The notes: generated from the letters alone by a model not told the origin. DNA of 64,000 nt from DATBGO01 sp963785765 (GCA_963785765.1 CAWAWM010000002.1:1116001-1180000); one strand, 5' to 3'; numbered from the stretch's first letter, positions 7,540 to 17,019 are shown. Made by a program: numbers and translations.

Positions 7540-9327
7540 CCTGACTCCGGTCACGGCATGCTAGGTTTCCGGGTTGTAGTGCTGTGACCTGCGTAGACGC
7601 ATCGTTGTTAGTGCGGTTTCACGCACTAAGCGGTTGGCCGTAGGGTCTCGGGGTGGCATTCATCCGGAAGGTCCGTACGGCCTCGGGTGCTACGGCGGTG
7701 CAGGTCGCTGAGTACGCCTCGGGCCGGCGGCAGCGGATCGTCAAGCACGTCGGCTCGGCCCGCACTCCGGCCGAGCTCGGGGTGTTGCTGGAGCGTGCCC
7801 GTAGTCTGCTGGCCGATCCGCATCAGGAGATGCTCGCCCTTGAGGTAGAGGCATCGCCGCCGGTGGCGGAGCTGACCCCGCCGCCACCGCAGCCGGCTCT
7901 GGTCGCCGGGCCCGGGCTCGGGCGGCGGGCTGAGCGCGATGGTCCAGGCCGGGTCGTCACGACCGGGTCGCGGCTGCTGTTCGACGCATTGGCCGGGGTC
8001 TACGCCGGCCTTGGGTTCAGCGTGGTCGAAGACGAGACCTTCCGCGACCTGGTGATCGCCCGGATCGTGGAGCCCGCCTCGATACTGGACACCGGGCGTG
8101 TCCTGACCGACCTGGGACGCAGGTGCCGGCCAGTGAGAAGACGATGCGCCGCACCCTGACACGGGCCACGTCGGGCAAGTACCGCGACCAGATCGCCACC
8201 GTCTGCTTCGAGCACGCCATGCACAGCCGGGGACGTGTCGTTGTGCCTGTACGACGTGACGACCCTGTACTTCGAGGCCGAGCACGAGGACGCGCTGCGC
8301 AAGGTCGGGCTACTCCAAGGAGCGCCGTGCCGGCCCTCAGATCGTGGTCGGCCTGCTCGTCGACCGGCACGGATTCCCCTTGGAGATCGGCTGCTTTGAG
8401 GGCGACAAGGCCGAGACGTTGACCATCGTCCCGATCGTCGAGCAGTTCGCGACTCGTCACGGCATCGCGGACATGGTCGTGGTCGCAGACGCGGGCATGT
8501 TGTCGGCGGCTAATCTGCACCGACGCTGCGAGGAGGCGAACCTGAGGTTCATCGTCGGCTCCCGCACCACGAAAGCACCCATCGACCTGGCGTCCCACTT
8601 CCGCTGGCACGGGGACGCGTTCAACGACGGGCAGATCATCGACACCATCACCCCGAAGAACTCCCGGCACGATCGAGAACGACGTGACGAAGAAGGCCGA
8701 GCCAGCCTGGGATCCCGAGCAGCCATCCCGGGTCGTGGCGGGCAGTGTGGGCCTACTCAGCGCAAGCGCGCCGCACGTGACAACAAGGCACTCACCAGCC
8801 AGGAGAACCGCGCCAGGGAGATCATCGCCGGGGAGAAGAAGGCCGAAGACCACGCGGTTCGTGAAGAACGCCAACGGCAAGCCGGACCCTGGACGCAGAC
8901 CGGCGCTGGATCGCGCCCGGAAACTGGCCGGACTGAAGGGGTACGTCACCAACATCGACGCCGCCACCATGCCGGCCGCCGAGATCATCACCTCCTATCA
9001 CGACCTGTGGCACGTCGAGCAGTCCTTCCGGATGTCAAAGACCGACCTACGCGCCCGGCCGATGTTCGCACCACACCCGCGACGCGATCGAGGCCCACCT
9101 GACCATCGTGTTCACCGCCCTCGCCGTCAGCCCGCGAGGCCCAGAACCGAACCGGCATCGCGATCCGCAATCGTCGTACGGCAACTGCGACCCCTGCGCA
9201 GCGCGACCATCGCGATCAACGGCACGCAACAGACTTTCCCGCCCGCCCTCAGCGACGGCCACCGCGAGATCCTCCAGGCTCTCAAAGGCCCCGGTGTCAC
9301 GCACTAAGCCGTTTGACCGAACTCAGG
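7540..9327 (+). mobile_element. IS1634-family insertion sequence (1,788 bp)
   Basis: The ends form imperfect inverted repeats: CCTGACTCCGGTCA at the left and CCTGAGTTCGGTCA as reverse complement of the right (12 of 14 match). They abut a 57/55-bp direct repeat exactly. Very long, variable target duplications are a known property of the IS1634 family (IS1549, IS1634), which agrees with the transposase type inside. The transposase is frameshifted, so the copy is probably inactive. Confidence 0.88.
7653..9307 (+). pseudogene. IS1634-family transposase, multiply frameshifted
   Basis: Starting at GTG 7653, the reading must change frame several times (near 8120, 8230, 8320, 8665 and later) to follow the transposase. 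Recognisable pieces are the N-terminal MAFIRKVRTASGATAVQVAE, the first DDE aspartate in LYDVTTLYFEAE, the segment LLVDRHGFPLEIGCFEGDKA, the second aspartate in VVVADAGMLS, and the C-terminal glutamate region DLWHVEQSFRMSKTDLRARP. The family catalyses cut-and-paste type transposition. The number of breaks is too high for sequencing error alone. Confidence 0.85.
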
Positions 9328-11305
9328 TCAGATGTGGCTAGGCCCTGATTGGGCGGAACAGAGTCGAGCACGCGCAGCGCGAGGATAGCTGAGATCACCA
9401 GCAGGCAGTAGCCGAGGAACTGGAAGAGGGTTACCCGGCTGGTGATGATTGGCCCGCCGTGCAGGCCGAGCATAAGTACCGCCATGATGCCGCTGGTCGC
9501 GGCGAGAAACGTGGTCAGCACCAGGTAGAGCAGGCCCGTGACTATTCGGCGGTCGCCTTCATCGGCGAGGAGCCGGACATTGACGCTGAGCCGTCCGGCT
9601 TCGAGCGCTCCGCCGATCCGGTCGACGCGCCTCGGGAGGCGGCGCAGCAGGGGCAGCAGCGTGACCAGCTCGTCGGCCGCGGTCGTGCGCAGCGTGTCCG
9701 GCCTGAACTGCCCGGCAAGTTGCTGGCCCGCGAACCGGCGGGCTTCCGCCACGATGTCGAAGCCCGGGGCGAGCTGGGTAAGCGTGCCCTCCATCGTGGC
9801 CAGCGCGCGGAATACCGCGGCTATCTCCGGTGGTACCGCCAGCCCGTGGTCGGAGACGATGCGGAACAGGTCGGTGAACATCGTCACGTCGGGGGTGATC
9901 CCGGCTGCGACGTGCCGGGCCAGGAACCGGCCCAGCATCCGTTCCAGGCGTAGCTCGTCCAGCTCCTCGGGTCGCTCGACCACCTCCAGGAGCGCGTCGG
10001 CCAGCCCGGCCGGGTCGCCCCGGTCCAGAGCCAGCAGCAGCCGCTGCAGCGCGGAACGCAGCCCTTGGTCGATGCGCCCGACGGACCCGAAGTCCAGCAG
10101 CCCGAGCCTGCCGTCGGCCAGCAGCAGGACGTTGCCCGGGTGCGGGTCGGCGTGGAAAGTCCCCTCCAGCATGACCTCGCGGAGCAGGCAGTCGAGCAGG
10201 CTGCGGGCCAGCGCGGCGCGCACGTCAGTGGGCATGCCGGCGTCGATCGCGGCCAGCGGACGCCCGTCGAAGCGTTCCATCACCAGCACCAGCCCGGTGC
10301 ACAGTGGCTGGTAGGGCACCGGAATGGCGATGCCGTCGCTGCCGCCGCTGCCCGGCGCGGCGGCCACCGAGGTCATGTTGCGCGCCTCTACCCGCAGGTC
10401 GAGCTCCTCGCGCAGGGCGCCGGCGAATCCGGCGGCCAGCCCGGCCGTGCCCACCGCCCGGCCCCAGCTCGTGCTGCGCTCCAGCCGGGCCGCCAGCCGA
10501 CCGGCGATGTCCAGATCCCTGTCCACGATCTGGCCGACATCCGGCCGCCGCACCTTGACCACGACCCGAGCCCCGACGGGAGCGTCGCCGCGTGCACCTG
10601 GGCGATGGACGCTGCGGCAAGCGGCTCACGATCGAAGCTGGCGAACAGCTCGTCCACCTCAGCGCCCAGCTCGGACCGCAGCACCTGCTCGATCCCGGGC
10701 CAGGGGACTTCGGCCGCGTCGTCTTGCAGGCGGCTCAGCTCGCTGATGAACTCCGCCGGGAGAAGATCACGTCGAGTGGACAGCACCTGCCCGAGCTTGA
10801 CGAAGGTGACCCCGCCGTCCTCCATGGCCAGGCGCACCGAGCGGGCCAGCCTGGCCCGGCCCTCGGGCGCGGCCAGCTCGGACCGGCGTCCGCCCCGCAC
10901 GTACGGCATCAGGCCGCGCCGCACCAAAATCCTGCTGATCTGCCAGTAGCGCCGCGCCCGGCCCATCCGCCTGTGCATGCCGCGCAGCACATAGAGCGGC
11001 CCCGGCACCGATCCGCTCGGCACCAGCGCCTCGGCCACGACCAGGAACACCATGCCGACCACCAGCGCGATCGTCACGCCCAGGATCACGAACCACAGCT
11101 CGGGCAGGACGCTCGTACGCTTTGTGACCACCGAGCCGCTGATGGCCGTGATTATTGGCGAGGCGATCAGGAACGCCAGGACGCCTGCGATCAGCGTGCG
11201 CAGGAACGAGAATCGCAGTCCCAGCAGCCGCCGGGCACCGACCGCGAACACCAGCACGGTCAGCGCGGTGAACACGAAGATCAGTGGTAGCACCAGAACC
11301 GTCAT
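9297..11305 (-). CDS. ABC1/AarF (UbiB-type) kinase-like membrane protein, frameshifted
   Basis: Two overlapping frames (start ATG 11305; second frame to 9297) form one protein of about 665 residues. The N-terminus has four hydrophobic segments (about 1-120). The ABC1 domain follows, with the KxGQ motif FVKLGQVLSTRRDLLP, then AAASIAQVHAATLPSG, KVRRPDVGQIVDRDLD, the FHADPHPGNVLLL loop and LLDFGSVG. Two C-terminal membrane helices end the chain. A missing G in the run at 10571-10574 separates the frames between ATLPSG and VKVRRPDV. The last about 26 residues derive from an IS-disrupted 3' end. ABC1 atypical kinases act at membranes in quinone or lipid metabolism. It may be a pseudogene or a sequencing artefact at the G run. 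Confidence 0.85.
9328..9382. repeat. Right copy of the 57/55-bp target duplication
   Basis: This copy lies in the 3' end of the ABC1 kinase gene and has lost two single bases relative to the left copy. The losses shift the kinase frame so that it now ends inside the IS at 9297. Confidence 0.88.
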
Positions 11306-11940
11306 CGTGATCGCGGGTCCCCTCCAGCCATCCGGAGCGCCTCCTCATCCTCTTTGCCCGATACCGCAGCCTAGAGTCACAGCCTGAGGAAACTGGACTT
11401 ACCCGGCAGGCGACAGCATCCGGCGGACCCGGATTCTGCTGGCTGGACGGCCAGGCTGCCTGAGCCGGGCTCCACGGTGACCTCGCAACCCGAGCCAAGA
11501 CCTTCGCTGCTGCTCGCAGAAGTGCGCCGACTCCGCAACGCGTTCCCGCCCAGAGGATCGCAATGGCACGGTAGGCGCACCATAGAACCGGGCGATACAT
11601 GCCGAAGGGACGGTGGACCTCGACCTCGTGCACCGGCTTGGGCGCCATCGGCCGAAGGACGGCGTGCGCGTCGCTGACCGGCAAGTCCCGATGGTCGCTG
11701 ACGGAGAGCGGGCCAGATGAGGGCAGCTGCCGCCATGTGCCACCTCGGCTTCGCTGCGCGCTCGGCGCCACCGAGGTCCAGAGCAGCCGGGAGCAATCTG
11801 AAATCTCGTCTACACGCAGATAAACGAGCACACCTTCTTAGTCCGGACGCCACGCCCCATCCGTCGCAGGGACGAGATAGCCGGGAGACGATTGCGTGAC
11901 CAGAGGCGGAGCGGCGCTGCCAGCTCTCGACGTGGACTTC
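11306..11940. other. Non-coding or decayed stretch
   Basis: Open frames exist on both strands but none has a family signature, ribosome site or consistent codon bias. Nothing supportable is seen. Confidence 0.45.
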
Positions 11941-12660
11941 TCACGGCGTGCCGGCACTGCTTACATGGCCACCGCCCGGTACTGGCCGGGCCGTGCCGCG
12001 GATGCGCTCGAGGCCGTCGAGGATCAGGTCGAGCCCGAACTCGTACTCGTTGCCGTAGTCGTAGCCGGGCTGCAGGACGTGCTCGAGTGTCAGCTCGGTG
12101 AGGTGGGGGTACTCGTCGTGAGTGAACCGCGTCATGATCGTTCGCGCCAGGTCGGCTGTTTGCTTCCCGGTGTCAAACGGCAGGCTCGCTTCCTGCAGCG
12201 CGAAGCCGTAGATGTAGCTGTCCAGGACGGAGAACGCGTGTGCCGCCAGCGGGACCGGGAAGCCGGCCTCGCGAAGGCACCCGAGGACAGCGTCGTGGTG
12301 CCGCAGTGTTGCGGGGCCGGGTGTGCTGCGCGACTCCATCAGGTCGATCGCCCAGCGGTGGCGCGACAATGCCTGGCGGGCGGAGACCGCCCTGCCGCGC
12401 ATGGCCGTCTTCCAGCCGGCTCCGCGCGGGGGGAGGCCGATCTCGCTGAAGACGAGGTCGATCATGCCGTCCAGGAGATCGCCCTTGCTGGCCACATGCT
12501 TGTACAGCGACATCGCCTCGACCCCGAGGGCCTCGCCGAGCTTGCGCATGGTGAGCGACCCGATGCCGTGCTCGTCGGCGAAGGTTACGGCGGTGCGCAG
12601 CACTCGTTCCCGGCTCAGCGGGGTCCCGGGCTGTTTCGCGGGTCCGGCCGGTCGCGCCAT
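11941..12660 (-). CDS. TetR-family repressor with TetR_C-type ligand domain
   Basis: The 239-residue protein has an N-terminal helix-turn-helix (about residues 15-60): LSRERVLRTAVTFADEHGIG, then MRKLGEALGVEAMSLYKHVASK. The C-terminal domain resembles the TetR_C class, including LDSYIYGFALQEASLPFD. It would repress its own promoter and that of the divergent DUF4389 gene. Two 15-bp palindromes GCTTAC-N3-GTAAGC lie at 12693-12731, starting 33 bases upstream. ATG 12660 is preferred; an in-frame GTG at 12681 is possible. The ligand is unknown, though this class often senses small hydrophobic drugs. Confidence 0.88.
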   Translation of the reverse strand: MARPAGPAKQPGTPLSRERVLRTAVTFADEHGIGSLTMRKLGEALGVEAMSLYKHVASKGDLLDGMIDLVFSEIGLPPRGAGWKTAMRGRAVSARQALSRHRWAIDLMESRSTPGPATLRHHDAVLGCLREAGFPVPLAAHAFSVLDSYIYGFALQEASLPFDTGKQTADLARTIMTRFTHDEYPHLTELTLEHVLQPGYDYGNEYEFGLDLILDGLERIRGTARPVPGGGHVSSAGTP

Positions 12661-12692
12661 CTCTGCACGTTCTCCTGTCACCGGCTTGACAA

Positions 12693-12731
12693 AGCTTACG
12701 TTGTAAGCCTACCGTAAGCTTACGACGTAAG
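12693..12731. promoter_or_regulatory. Double palindromic TetR operator
   Basis: GCTTACGTTGTAAGC (12693-12707) and GCTTACGACGTAAGC (12717-12731) are both perfect 6-3-6 palindromes with centres 24 bases apart. The sites lie between the TetR gene and the divergent DUF4389 gene. The spacing of just over two helical turns fits two dimers bound on one face. Confidence 0.8.
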
Positions 12732-12874
12732 CCACACGACACCGTCGAGACCAGGGCGACAGCGAGGTTCGAGCCTGTCGACTTCGTCACGGAACGCCGG
12801 ATGCTGCAGGGCAGCGGAGCCCGCGCCGAGACCCGCCGTTCCGTTCCCGAAGCGGCCCGAACGATGGAGCCATC

Positions 12875-13476
12875 GTGTCCATGCCCCTGTCCGCCCCGTA
12901 TCCCGTCCAGCTGGACCTCCACGCCGACCATCACATCACCCGGTGGCGCCCGCTGGTGCAGTGGCTGCTGGCCATCCCGCACCTGATGATCGCCTATGCA
13001 CTGCGTTGCCTGCGGCAGGTCCTGACCTGATCAGCTTCTTTACCGTGCTGATCACCGAGCAGATCCCGCGACCGCTCTTCGACGCGATCGCCATGACCTA
13101 CCGCTACGAGTGGCGGGCCATGAGCTACGCCTTCTTCATGCACGAGGACTACCCCCCGTTCGACTTCGAGCTGTCCTCCGACGACGACGGGATGGAACCG
13201 CACACGTCCCTGAGGCTCACCTATCCCGAGCACCTCGAGCGGTGGCAGCCGCTGTACAAGTGGTTCCTGGCCATTCCCCAGTACTTCGTGGTGGCCGGCC
13301 TGACCATCGCGGCGGCGCTGGGCATCATCGCCGGCTTCTTCGCCGGGCTCTTCACCGGGCGGTACCCCGAGGGCATCCGGGGCTTCCTGGTCAGCGCCTA
13401 CCGCTACGCGCTCCGAGTGGAGGCGTACGTAGGTTTCCTCACCGACCGCTACCCGCCCTTCAGCCTCGCCGCCTAA
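12875..13476 (+). CDS. DUF4389 membrane protein, frameshifted
   Basis: Reading starts at GTG 12875 (or ATG 12881) and gives DLHADHHITRWRPLVQWLLAIPHL. It meets a TGA at 13028; a one-base change (missing C after GTCCTGAC) restores the frame LISFFTVLITEQIPRPLFDAIAMTYRYEWR. The second half has YPEHLERWQPLYKWFLAIPQYFVVAGL, FTGRYPEGIRGF and YPPF. These are duplicated DUF4389 signatures, with membrane helices at about 30-45, 55-75 and 140-165. The family is of unknown function. It faces the TetR gene across a double operator and is its likely target. Its stop codon lies in the 9-base duplication made by the downstream IS982 insertion. Confidence 0.8.
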
Positions 13477-13479
13477 GGC
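13471..13479. repeat. Target-site duplication (left), GCCTAAGGC
   Basis: This 9-base direct repeat matches 14468-14476 and flanks the IS982-type element. It contains the TAA stop of the DUF4389 gene, so insertion left that protein intact. Confidence 0.85.
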
Positions 13480-14467
13480 GAGTTATGTGGGTTGATCACG
13501 GCGCGTCGCGTTGATCATGAGAGGGCCTCTGCGGCAGACATGCGGTTGTCGAAGACCGTTGCAAACCGCAGAGGCCGCCCCCCATGTTGCCCACCGAAGA
13601 CTTGTTCGTCTACGTCTACGCGCTGATCGACGACCTGATCAGTGCCCGGATCATCGCGATTCCGCCCCGCCCGGGCCCCGCGCCTGCCTGCAGCGACGCC
13701 GAACTGCTGAGCATCGCGCAGATCCGCCACCTGCTGGGACGCCGCAGCGAGGCCGGGTTCCTGGCCGAGGTCGCGCGCGACTGGGCGCACCTGTTCCCCC
13801 GCCTGCCGCACCAAAGCGAGGCCAACCGCCGCATCCGCTGGCTGCGGGGCGCGTTCGAGCAGCTGCGCTGCCACCTCGCCGCGCAGGTCCCGGCCGATGA
13901 CTGCCAGCAGATCGACACCAGCGCGCTGCCGGTCAAGCACACCTCCAGAGTCCGCGGCCCCGACTCCTGGACCGGCCCGGACGGGCTGCACGCCCGGTTC
14001 GGCCGCGACGCCGCGCACGCCGAATGGTTCTACGGCTTCCGGCTGGCCATCCGGACCGACCTGGGCAGCCGCATCATCCGCGCCTGGAGCATCGTGCCCG
14101 CCGCCATCAACGAGCGCGACGTCGCCGGTGACCTGCTGGAAACCGGGCCGCCGCCACGAGACCTCCTGCTGGACAAAGGGTTCAGCGGCAAGGCCTTCAC
14201 CGCCGCCCAGGCAGAACGCGGCACCGCCGTGCTCCTGCCGCCGGCCAAGGGAAACCGCCACCACATGCCACCGATCCTGCGGAAGATCATCACCGAATGG
14301 CGCAACCGGATCGAGACCACCTTCAAAGAAATCACCGACCAGATGGAACTCGCCCGCCACGGCGCGCACACCTTCTGGGGCCTGCTCACCCGCACCGCCG
14401 CGATCATCGCCGCCCACACCATCATGCGAGTGTGCCTGGCCGCCCAATAGATCAACCCACATAAGAC
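13480..14467 (+). mobile_element. Intact IS982-family insertion sequence (988 bp)
   Basis: The ends share a perfect 15-base core inverted repeat, TTATGTGGGTTGATC (13483-13497 and its complement ending at 14464). A 9-base duplication GCCTAAGGC lies at 13471-13479 and 14468-14476. It holds a single uninterrupted transposase gene. Identical-looking termini and an open frame suggest a recent, possibly active insertion. Confidence 0.92.
13584..14450 (+). CDS. IS982-family transposase
   Basis: The 288-residue protein has normal family length. An N-terminal region (DLFVYVYALIDDLI; SDAELLSIAQIRHLLG) is followed by the DDE catalytic core: first Asp in QQIDTSALPVKH (about residue 112), second in LLLDKGFSGKAF (about 195) and Glu in RNRIETTFKEITDQ (about 250). 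It cuts and rejoins the element's own ends. No frameshift is present. It is unrelated in detail to the second IS982-type element at 38-39 kb, which belongs to a different subgroup. Confidence 0.93.
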   Translation: MLPTEDLFVYVYALIDDLISARIIAIPPRPGPAPACSDAELLSIAQIRHLLGRRSEAGFLAEVARDWAHLFPRLPHQSEANRRIRWLRGAFEQLRCHLAAQVPADDCQQIDTSALPVKHTSRVRGPDSWTGPDGLHARFGRDAAHAEWFYGFRLAIRTDLGSRIIRAWSIVPAAINERDVAGDLLETGPPPRDLLLDKGFSGKAFTAAQAERGTAVLLPPAKGNRHHMPPILRKIITEWRNRIETTFKEITDQMELARHGAHTFWGLLTRTAAIIAAHTIMRVCLAAQ

Positions 14468-14476
14468 GCCTAAGGC
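14468..14476. repeat. Target-site duplication (right), GCCTAAGGC
   Basis: This is the right copy of the 9-base duplication of the IS982-type element. Confidence 0.85.
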
Positions 14477-14597
14477 CGCGGCCGTGTCGAGCCGCACGAG
14501 TCAAGCCAGGCCAGCACGGTGGAGCCGCCGGACCACCAGCCTGTCCGGTGCCCGCCGTGAACGCAGGGGAAGCCATGAAGCGCGCCAGGGTGACGGC

Positions 14598-15095
14598 TCA
14601 GCTGACCCACTCGAGCTGGATGACCAGGCACGGCCACCGCGCACGTGAGCGGCTTGGTCCCACACCGAAGGACCGGATCTCAGGCCAGCCGACCAGCCTG
14701 CGGCGCAAGTTGTACCGGTAGACCAGGCCAGCTTGCGTGACGGTGAGCCTGTTAGTCGTGAGCACCGCCCCGAGCCACGCGGAGAGAAGCAGCACTGATG
14801 TCGCTACGACCAGGCTGCCCACTGCGTCGTGCTGGCTTGGGCCGACCGTCACCATGCTCAGGCCGACAACGAAGAAGATCCCGCAGCCCACCCACCCAAG
14901 AGCGGCGGAGACAAAAGGAGCTCGGTAGGCCCTCAGCTCACCGGCACTGCTCACTTCAATGGTCCTCCCGGACCCAGCCAGCGGGGTTGGTGCCGCCGAC
15001 TCGCGAAGTGGAGCCCGGAGTCCCGCTCTAGCAAGTTGATGGTCTAGGTCAACAGGCTCGCCGTCAAGATCCCGGCCGATCTTGGTTCCGTGCAT
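14598..15095 (-). CDS. PH-like domain membrane protein, possibly truncated
   Basis: The 165-residue protein has a polar N-terminus, two membrane helices (about residues 62-83 and 90-112) and a C-terminal segment LTTNRLTVTQAGLVYRYNLRR followed by VGWPEIRSFGVG. That segment resembles bacterial PH-like domains found in small actinobacterial membrane proteins. The chain ends at VIQLEWVS, where relatives usually continue, so the 3' end may be lost. Start ATG 15095 has no strong ribosome site. Function unknown. Confidence 0.65.
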   Translation of the reverse strand: MHGTKIGRDLDGEPVDLDHQLARAGLRAPLRESAAPTPLAGSGRTIEVSSAGELRAYRAPFVSAALGWVGCGIFFVVGLSMVTVGPSQHDAVGSLVVATSVLLLSAWLGAVLTTNRLTVTQAGLVYRYNLRRRLVGWPEIRSFGVGPSRSRARWPCLVIQLEWVS

Positions 15096-15226
15096 GATCG
15101 CCGGGCCATTAACGGGCCATTAGCGGCCATTGGGTTGCCCAGCAGGGGGCTACGTGGCTGGAGCGGGCTCTACGCCGGCCCTGATCACGTCTGGCCCGGC
15201 ACGCCTGCCGATAAGTGTCTATCCGC

Positions 15227-15256
15227 TTGACAGTTGCAGTGTCTAGTCGCTAGATA
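15227..15256 (+). promoter_or_regulatory. hicAB promoter, apparently leaderless
   Basis: A consensus -35 TTGACA (15227-15232) and a -10 TAGATA (15251-15256) are 18 bases apart. The predicted transcription start falls at about 15263-15264, exactly at the GTG start of hicA, and no ribosome site precedes that GTG. This points to leaderless translation. Confidence 0.65.
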
Positions 15257-15263
15257 TACCCTA

Positions 15264-15488
15264 GTGAAGGCGCGCGAGGTGAACCGGAAGATCGAGCGGC
15301 TGGGCGGTGTCATAGTCCGCCAGGTCGGATCGCATCGACGTTATGTGGTGGCCTTCACTGATGAGGCTGGGGTACAGGTCAAAGTGGCGACCACTGTTCC
15401 GCAGCATGCGGGCGACATCCCTACCGGGACCCTGCGAGCCATCGAGCGAGATCTAGAGGCAGCGCTAGGAAAGGGATGGCTGCGATGA
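15264..15488 (+). CDS. hicA: HicA toxin (mRNA interferase)
   Basis: The 74-residue protein fits HicA: REVNRKIERLGGVIVRQVGSH, with the catalytic histidine in the GSHRRYV motif (about residue 25), then a basic beta-sheet segment and a C-terminal GTLRAIERDLE helix. HicA is a dsRBD-fold ribonuclease that cleaves mRNA and is held inactive by HicB. The GTG start at 15264 is leaderless by prediction. The stop overlaps the hicB start in an ATGA, so translation is coupled. Confidence 0.9.
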   Translation: MKAREVNRKIERLGGVIVRQVGSHRRYVVAFTDEAGVQVKVATTVPQHAGDIPTGTLRAIERDLEAALGKGWLR

Positions 15489-15886
15489 GCCGTGATACGT
15501 ATCGCGTGGTCGTCACTCGTGACGACGGCTACTGGCTCGCTGACGTGCCTTCCCTGGAAGGTGCCCATACCTACGCGCGCAGCTTGCCAACGCTGGACCA
15601 AGCGGTGCGAGAGGTTGTGGTCCTGGCTGCCGACCTGCCCGACGAGGCCATGCCCAGACTCGTGCTGGACTACGAGTACCACACCGGCGATGCCAGCCTT
15701 GACGCCACCGCGCGGGAAGTTCGCCAGCTACGCCGCGAGGCCGACGAACTTGCTGCTGCTGCGGCCACTCGCACCGGCCGGGCCGCCGCCGACCTGGTTG
15801 CCAGGGGGCTGTCGGTCCGCGATGTCGCCGCCCTGCTCGGCATCAGTCCACAGCGCGTCTCCCAACTCACGGCCCGGGCTAGCTAA
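15485..15886 (+). CDS. hicB: HicB antitoxin with C-terminal helix-turn-helix
   Basis: The 133-residue protein has an N-terminal partial RNase-H fold domain (YRVVVTRDDGYWLADVPSLEGAHT, then LPTLDQAVREVVVLAADLP), an Ala-rich helical linker and a C-terminal helix-turn-helix (LSVRDVAALLGISPQRVSQL, about residues 110-130). That HTH would autoregulate the operon. It neutralises HicA. An AAAGGGA ribosome site precedes ATG 15485, which overlaps the hicA stop by four bases; ATG 15476 is an in-frame alternative. Confidence 0.9.
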   Translation: MSRDTYRVVVTRDDGYWLADVPSLEGAHTYARSLPTLDQAVREVVVLAADLPDEAMPRLVLDYEYHTGDASLDATAREVRQLRREADELAAAAATRTGRAAADLVARGLSVRDVAALLGISPQRVSQLTARAS

Positions 15887-16138
15887 GCCGACTGCTCTGA
15901 GCCATACCAACGCCGCGCAATTAGCGTGCAATTAACCATCGCCAGCTTGGCGCAGCTGGCAGTCGGAATGAGCATCGATCGCTTGCGCTCGCGTTTGAGG
16001 TAACTCAGATCCGCAAGAGACAAGGCTCCAGTCAGCTGATACCAACCCACCCCAGCGAGCGAGATCAGTCAGGAAGAGGCGCAGCGGCGGCCGGTTAAGC
16101 CGGGCCGGGGTGATCGGCGCTGGCGGTGTCGTGGCTCC

Positions 16139-16609
16139 AGCACGCTGTACCCGGCGCTGCGCCACCTGGAACAAAGAGCGCTCGTCAAGGCTCAGGCCCC
16201 ATCCGGCCAGGGTGGCCAGTCAGCCCGGCATCGCCGCGTCTACGAACCCACCCAGACCGGCCAGGCAGCCCACCTGAACTGGCTGCGCACACCGGTAGAA
16301 CCCGCCACGGTCTCACGTGACCTCGGCCTGCATCTCATGCGCTTCGTGATGATGGAGCACCTGCTCCCGCACGAAGAGGTGCTCACGTTCTTGCGGAGCC
16401 TCGCGGACACGCTCGCGGCGCTCACCGCGCAGCTGGAGCGGTATGCAGCAGCCGCAGATTTCCCCGACCGCCACCCGCGTCTGGCCCTCGACCACGGGAT
16501 GGCCATCCACCGCGCCAGCCTCCACTGGGCGCAGCACACCATCGCGGCGCTGTCTGCTGCTCCGCGGTGTCCTCCGGCGATTGACGTGCGACATCCCTCC
16601 GCCATGTGA
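16139..16609 (+). pseudogene. PadR-family regulator remnant (N-terminus lost)
   Basis: The frame begins in the middle of the winged-helix domain at STLYPALRHLEQRALVKAQ, a PadR hallmark. It continues through RVYEPTQTGQAAHLNWL into the C-terminal Vir-type helical domain (LMRFVMMEHLLPHEEVLTFL, then AIHRASLHWAQHTIAAL). The first about 35 residues and any start codon are missing, so the gene is 5'-truncated. Upstream sequence (15887-16138) shows no replacement start. Confidence 0.7.
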
Positions 16610-16713
16610 TCTGCGACAGTGGCACGTTTCGACCACCCCGGTGCGACGTTGCACTGGTCGGCGCGGTATCTGACCGGGCACCTTGCCCGGGGAGCTGACC
16701 TCTCGACGCCGAC

Positions 16714-17019
16714 TCAGTCGCGAACGAGTTTCAGTGCCAGCCTGGGCGCAACAAAGGATGCGAGAAAGATTGGCAAGAACCTTTTTCCGGTGCATCGGAA
16801 GGCGACGATCTCTTCCTCGGCGGCATCGAAGGTTTGAGTGCTGCTCGAGTTTCGTCCATTGCGAACTTGCAGGGTGTGACGTCCAGGCTCGACTGGTATC
16901 TCGATCGTGTGGTTCATTTCGACCGACCCGGCCCGCTCACCGTCGACCACGACCTCGTACGGACCACGACGGACCTCCGCTCCGATGGCCTTGTGCGTCA
17001 ACTTCAGCGTCGCCTGCAT
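16714..17019 (-). CDS. Small beta-rich protein with C-terminal hydrophobic segment
   Basis: The 101-residue protein (ATG 17019, AGAGGAGA ribosome site) starts MQATLKLTHKAIGAEVRRG and has alternating beta-type segments (EVVVDGERAGSVEM, IEIPVEPGRHTLQVRNGR) resembling PEGA or carboxypeptidase-regulatory-like sandwiches. It ends with FLPIFLASFVAPRLALKLVRD, a likely membrane-proximal helix. I recognise no named family. It is a free-standing gene. Confidence 0.7.
   Translation of the reverse strand: MQATLKLTHKAIGAEVRRGPYEVVVDGERAGSVEMNHTIEIPVEPGRHTLQVRNGRNSSSTQTFDAAEEEIVAFRCTGKRFLPIFLASFVAPRLALKLVRD

Noticed and set aside
11306..11940. Minus-strand frame continuing from 11831 as a separate protein
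   Set aside because: It overlaps the ABC1 kinase gene in another frame, and its unique part shows no family signature or ribosome site.
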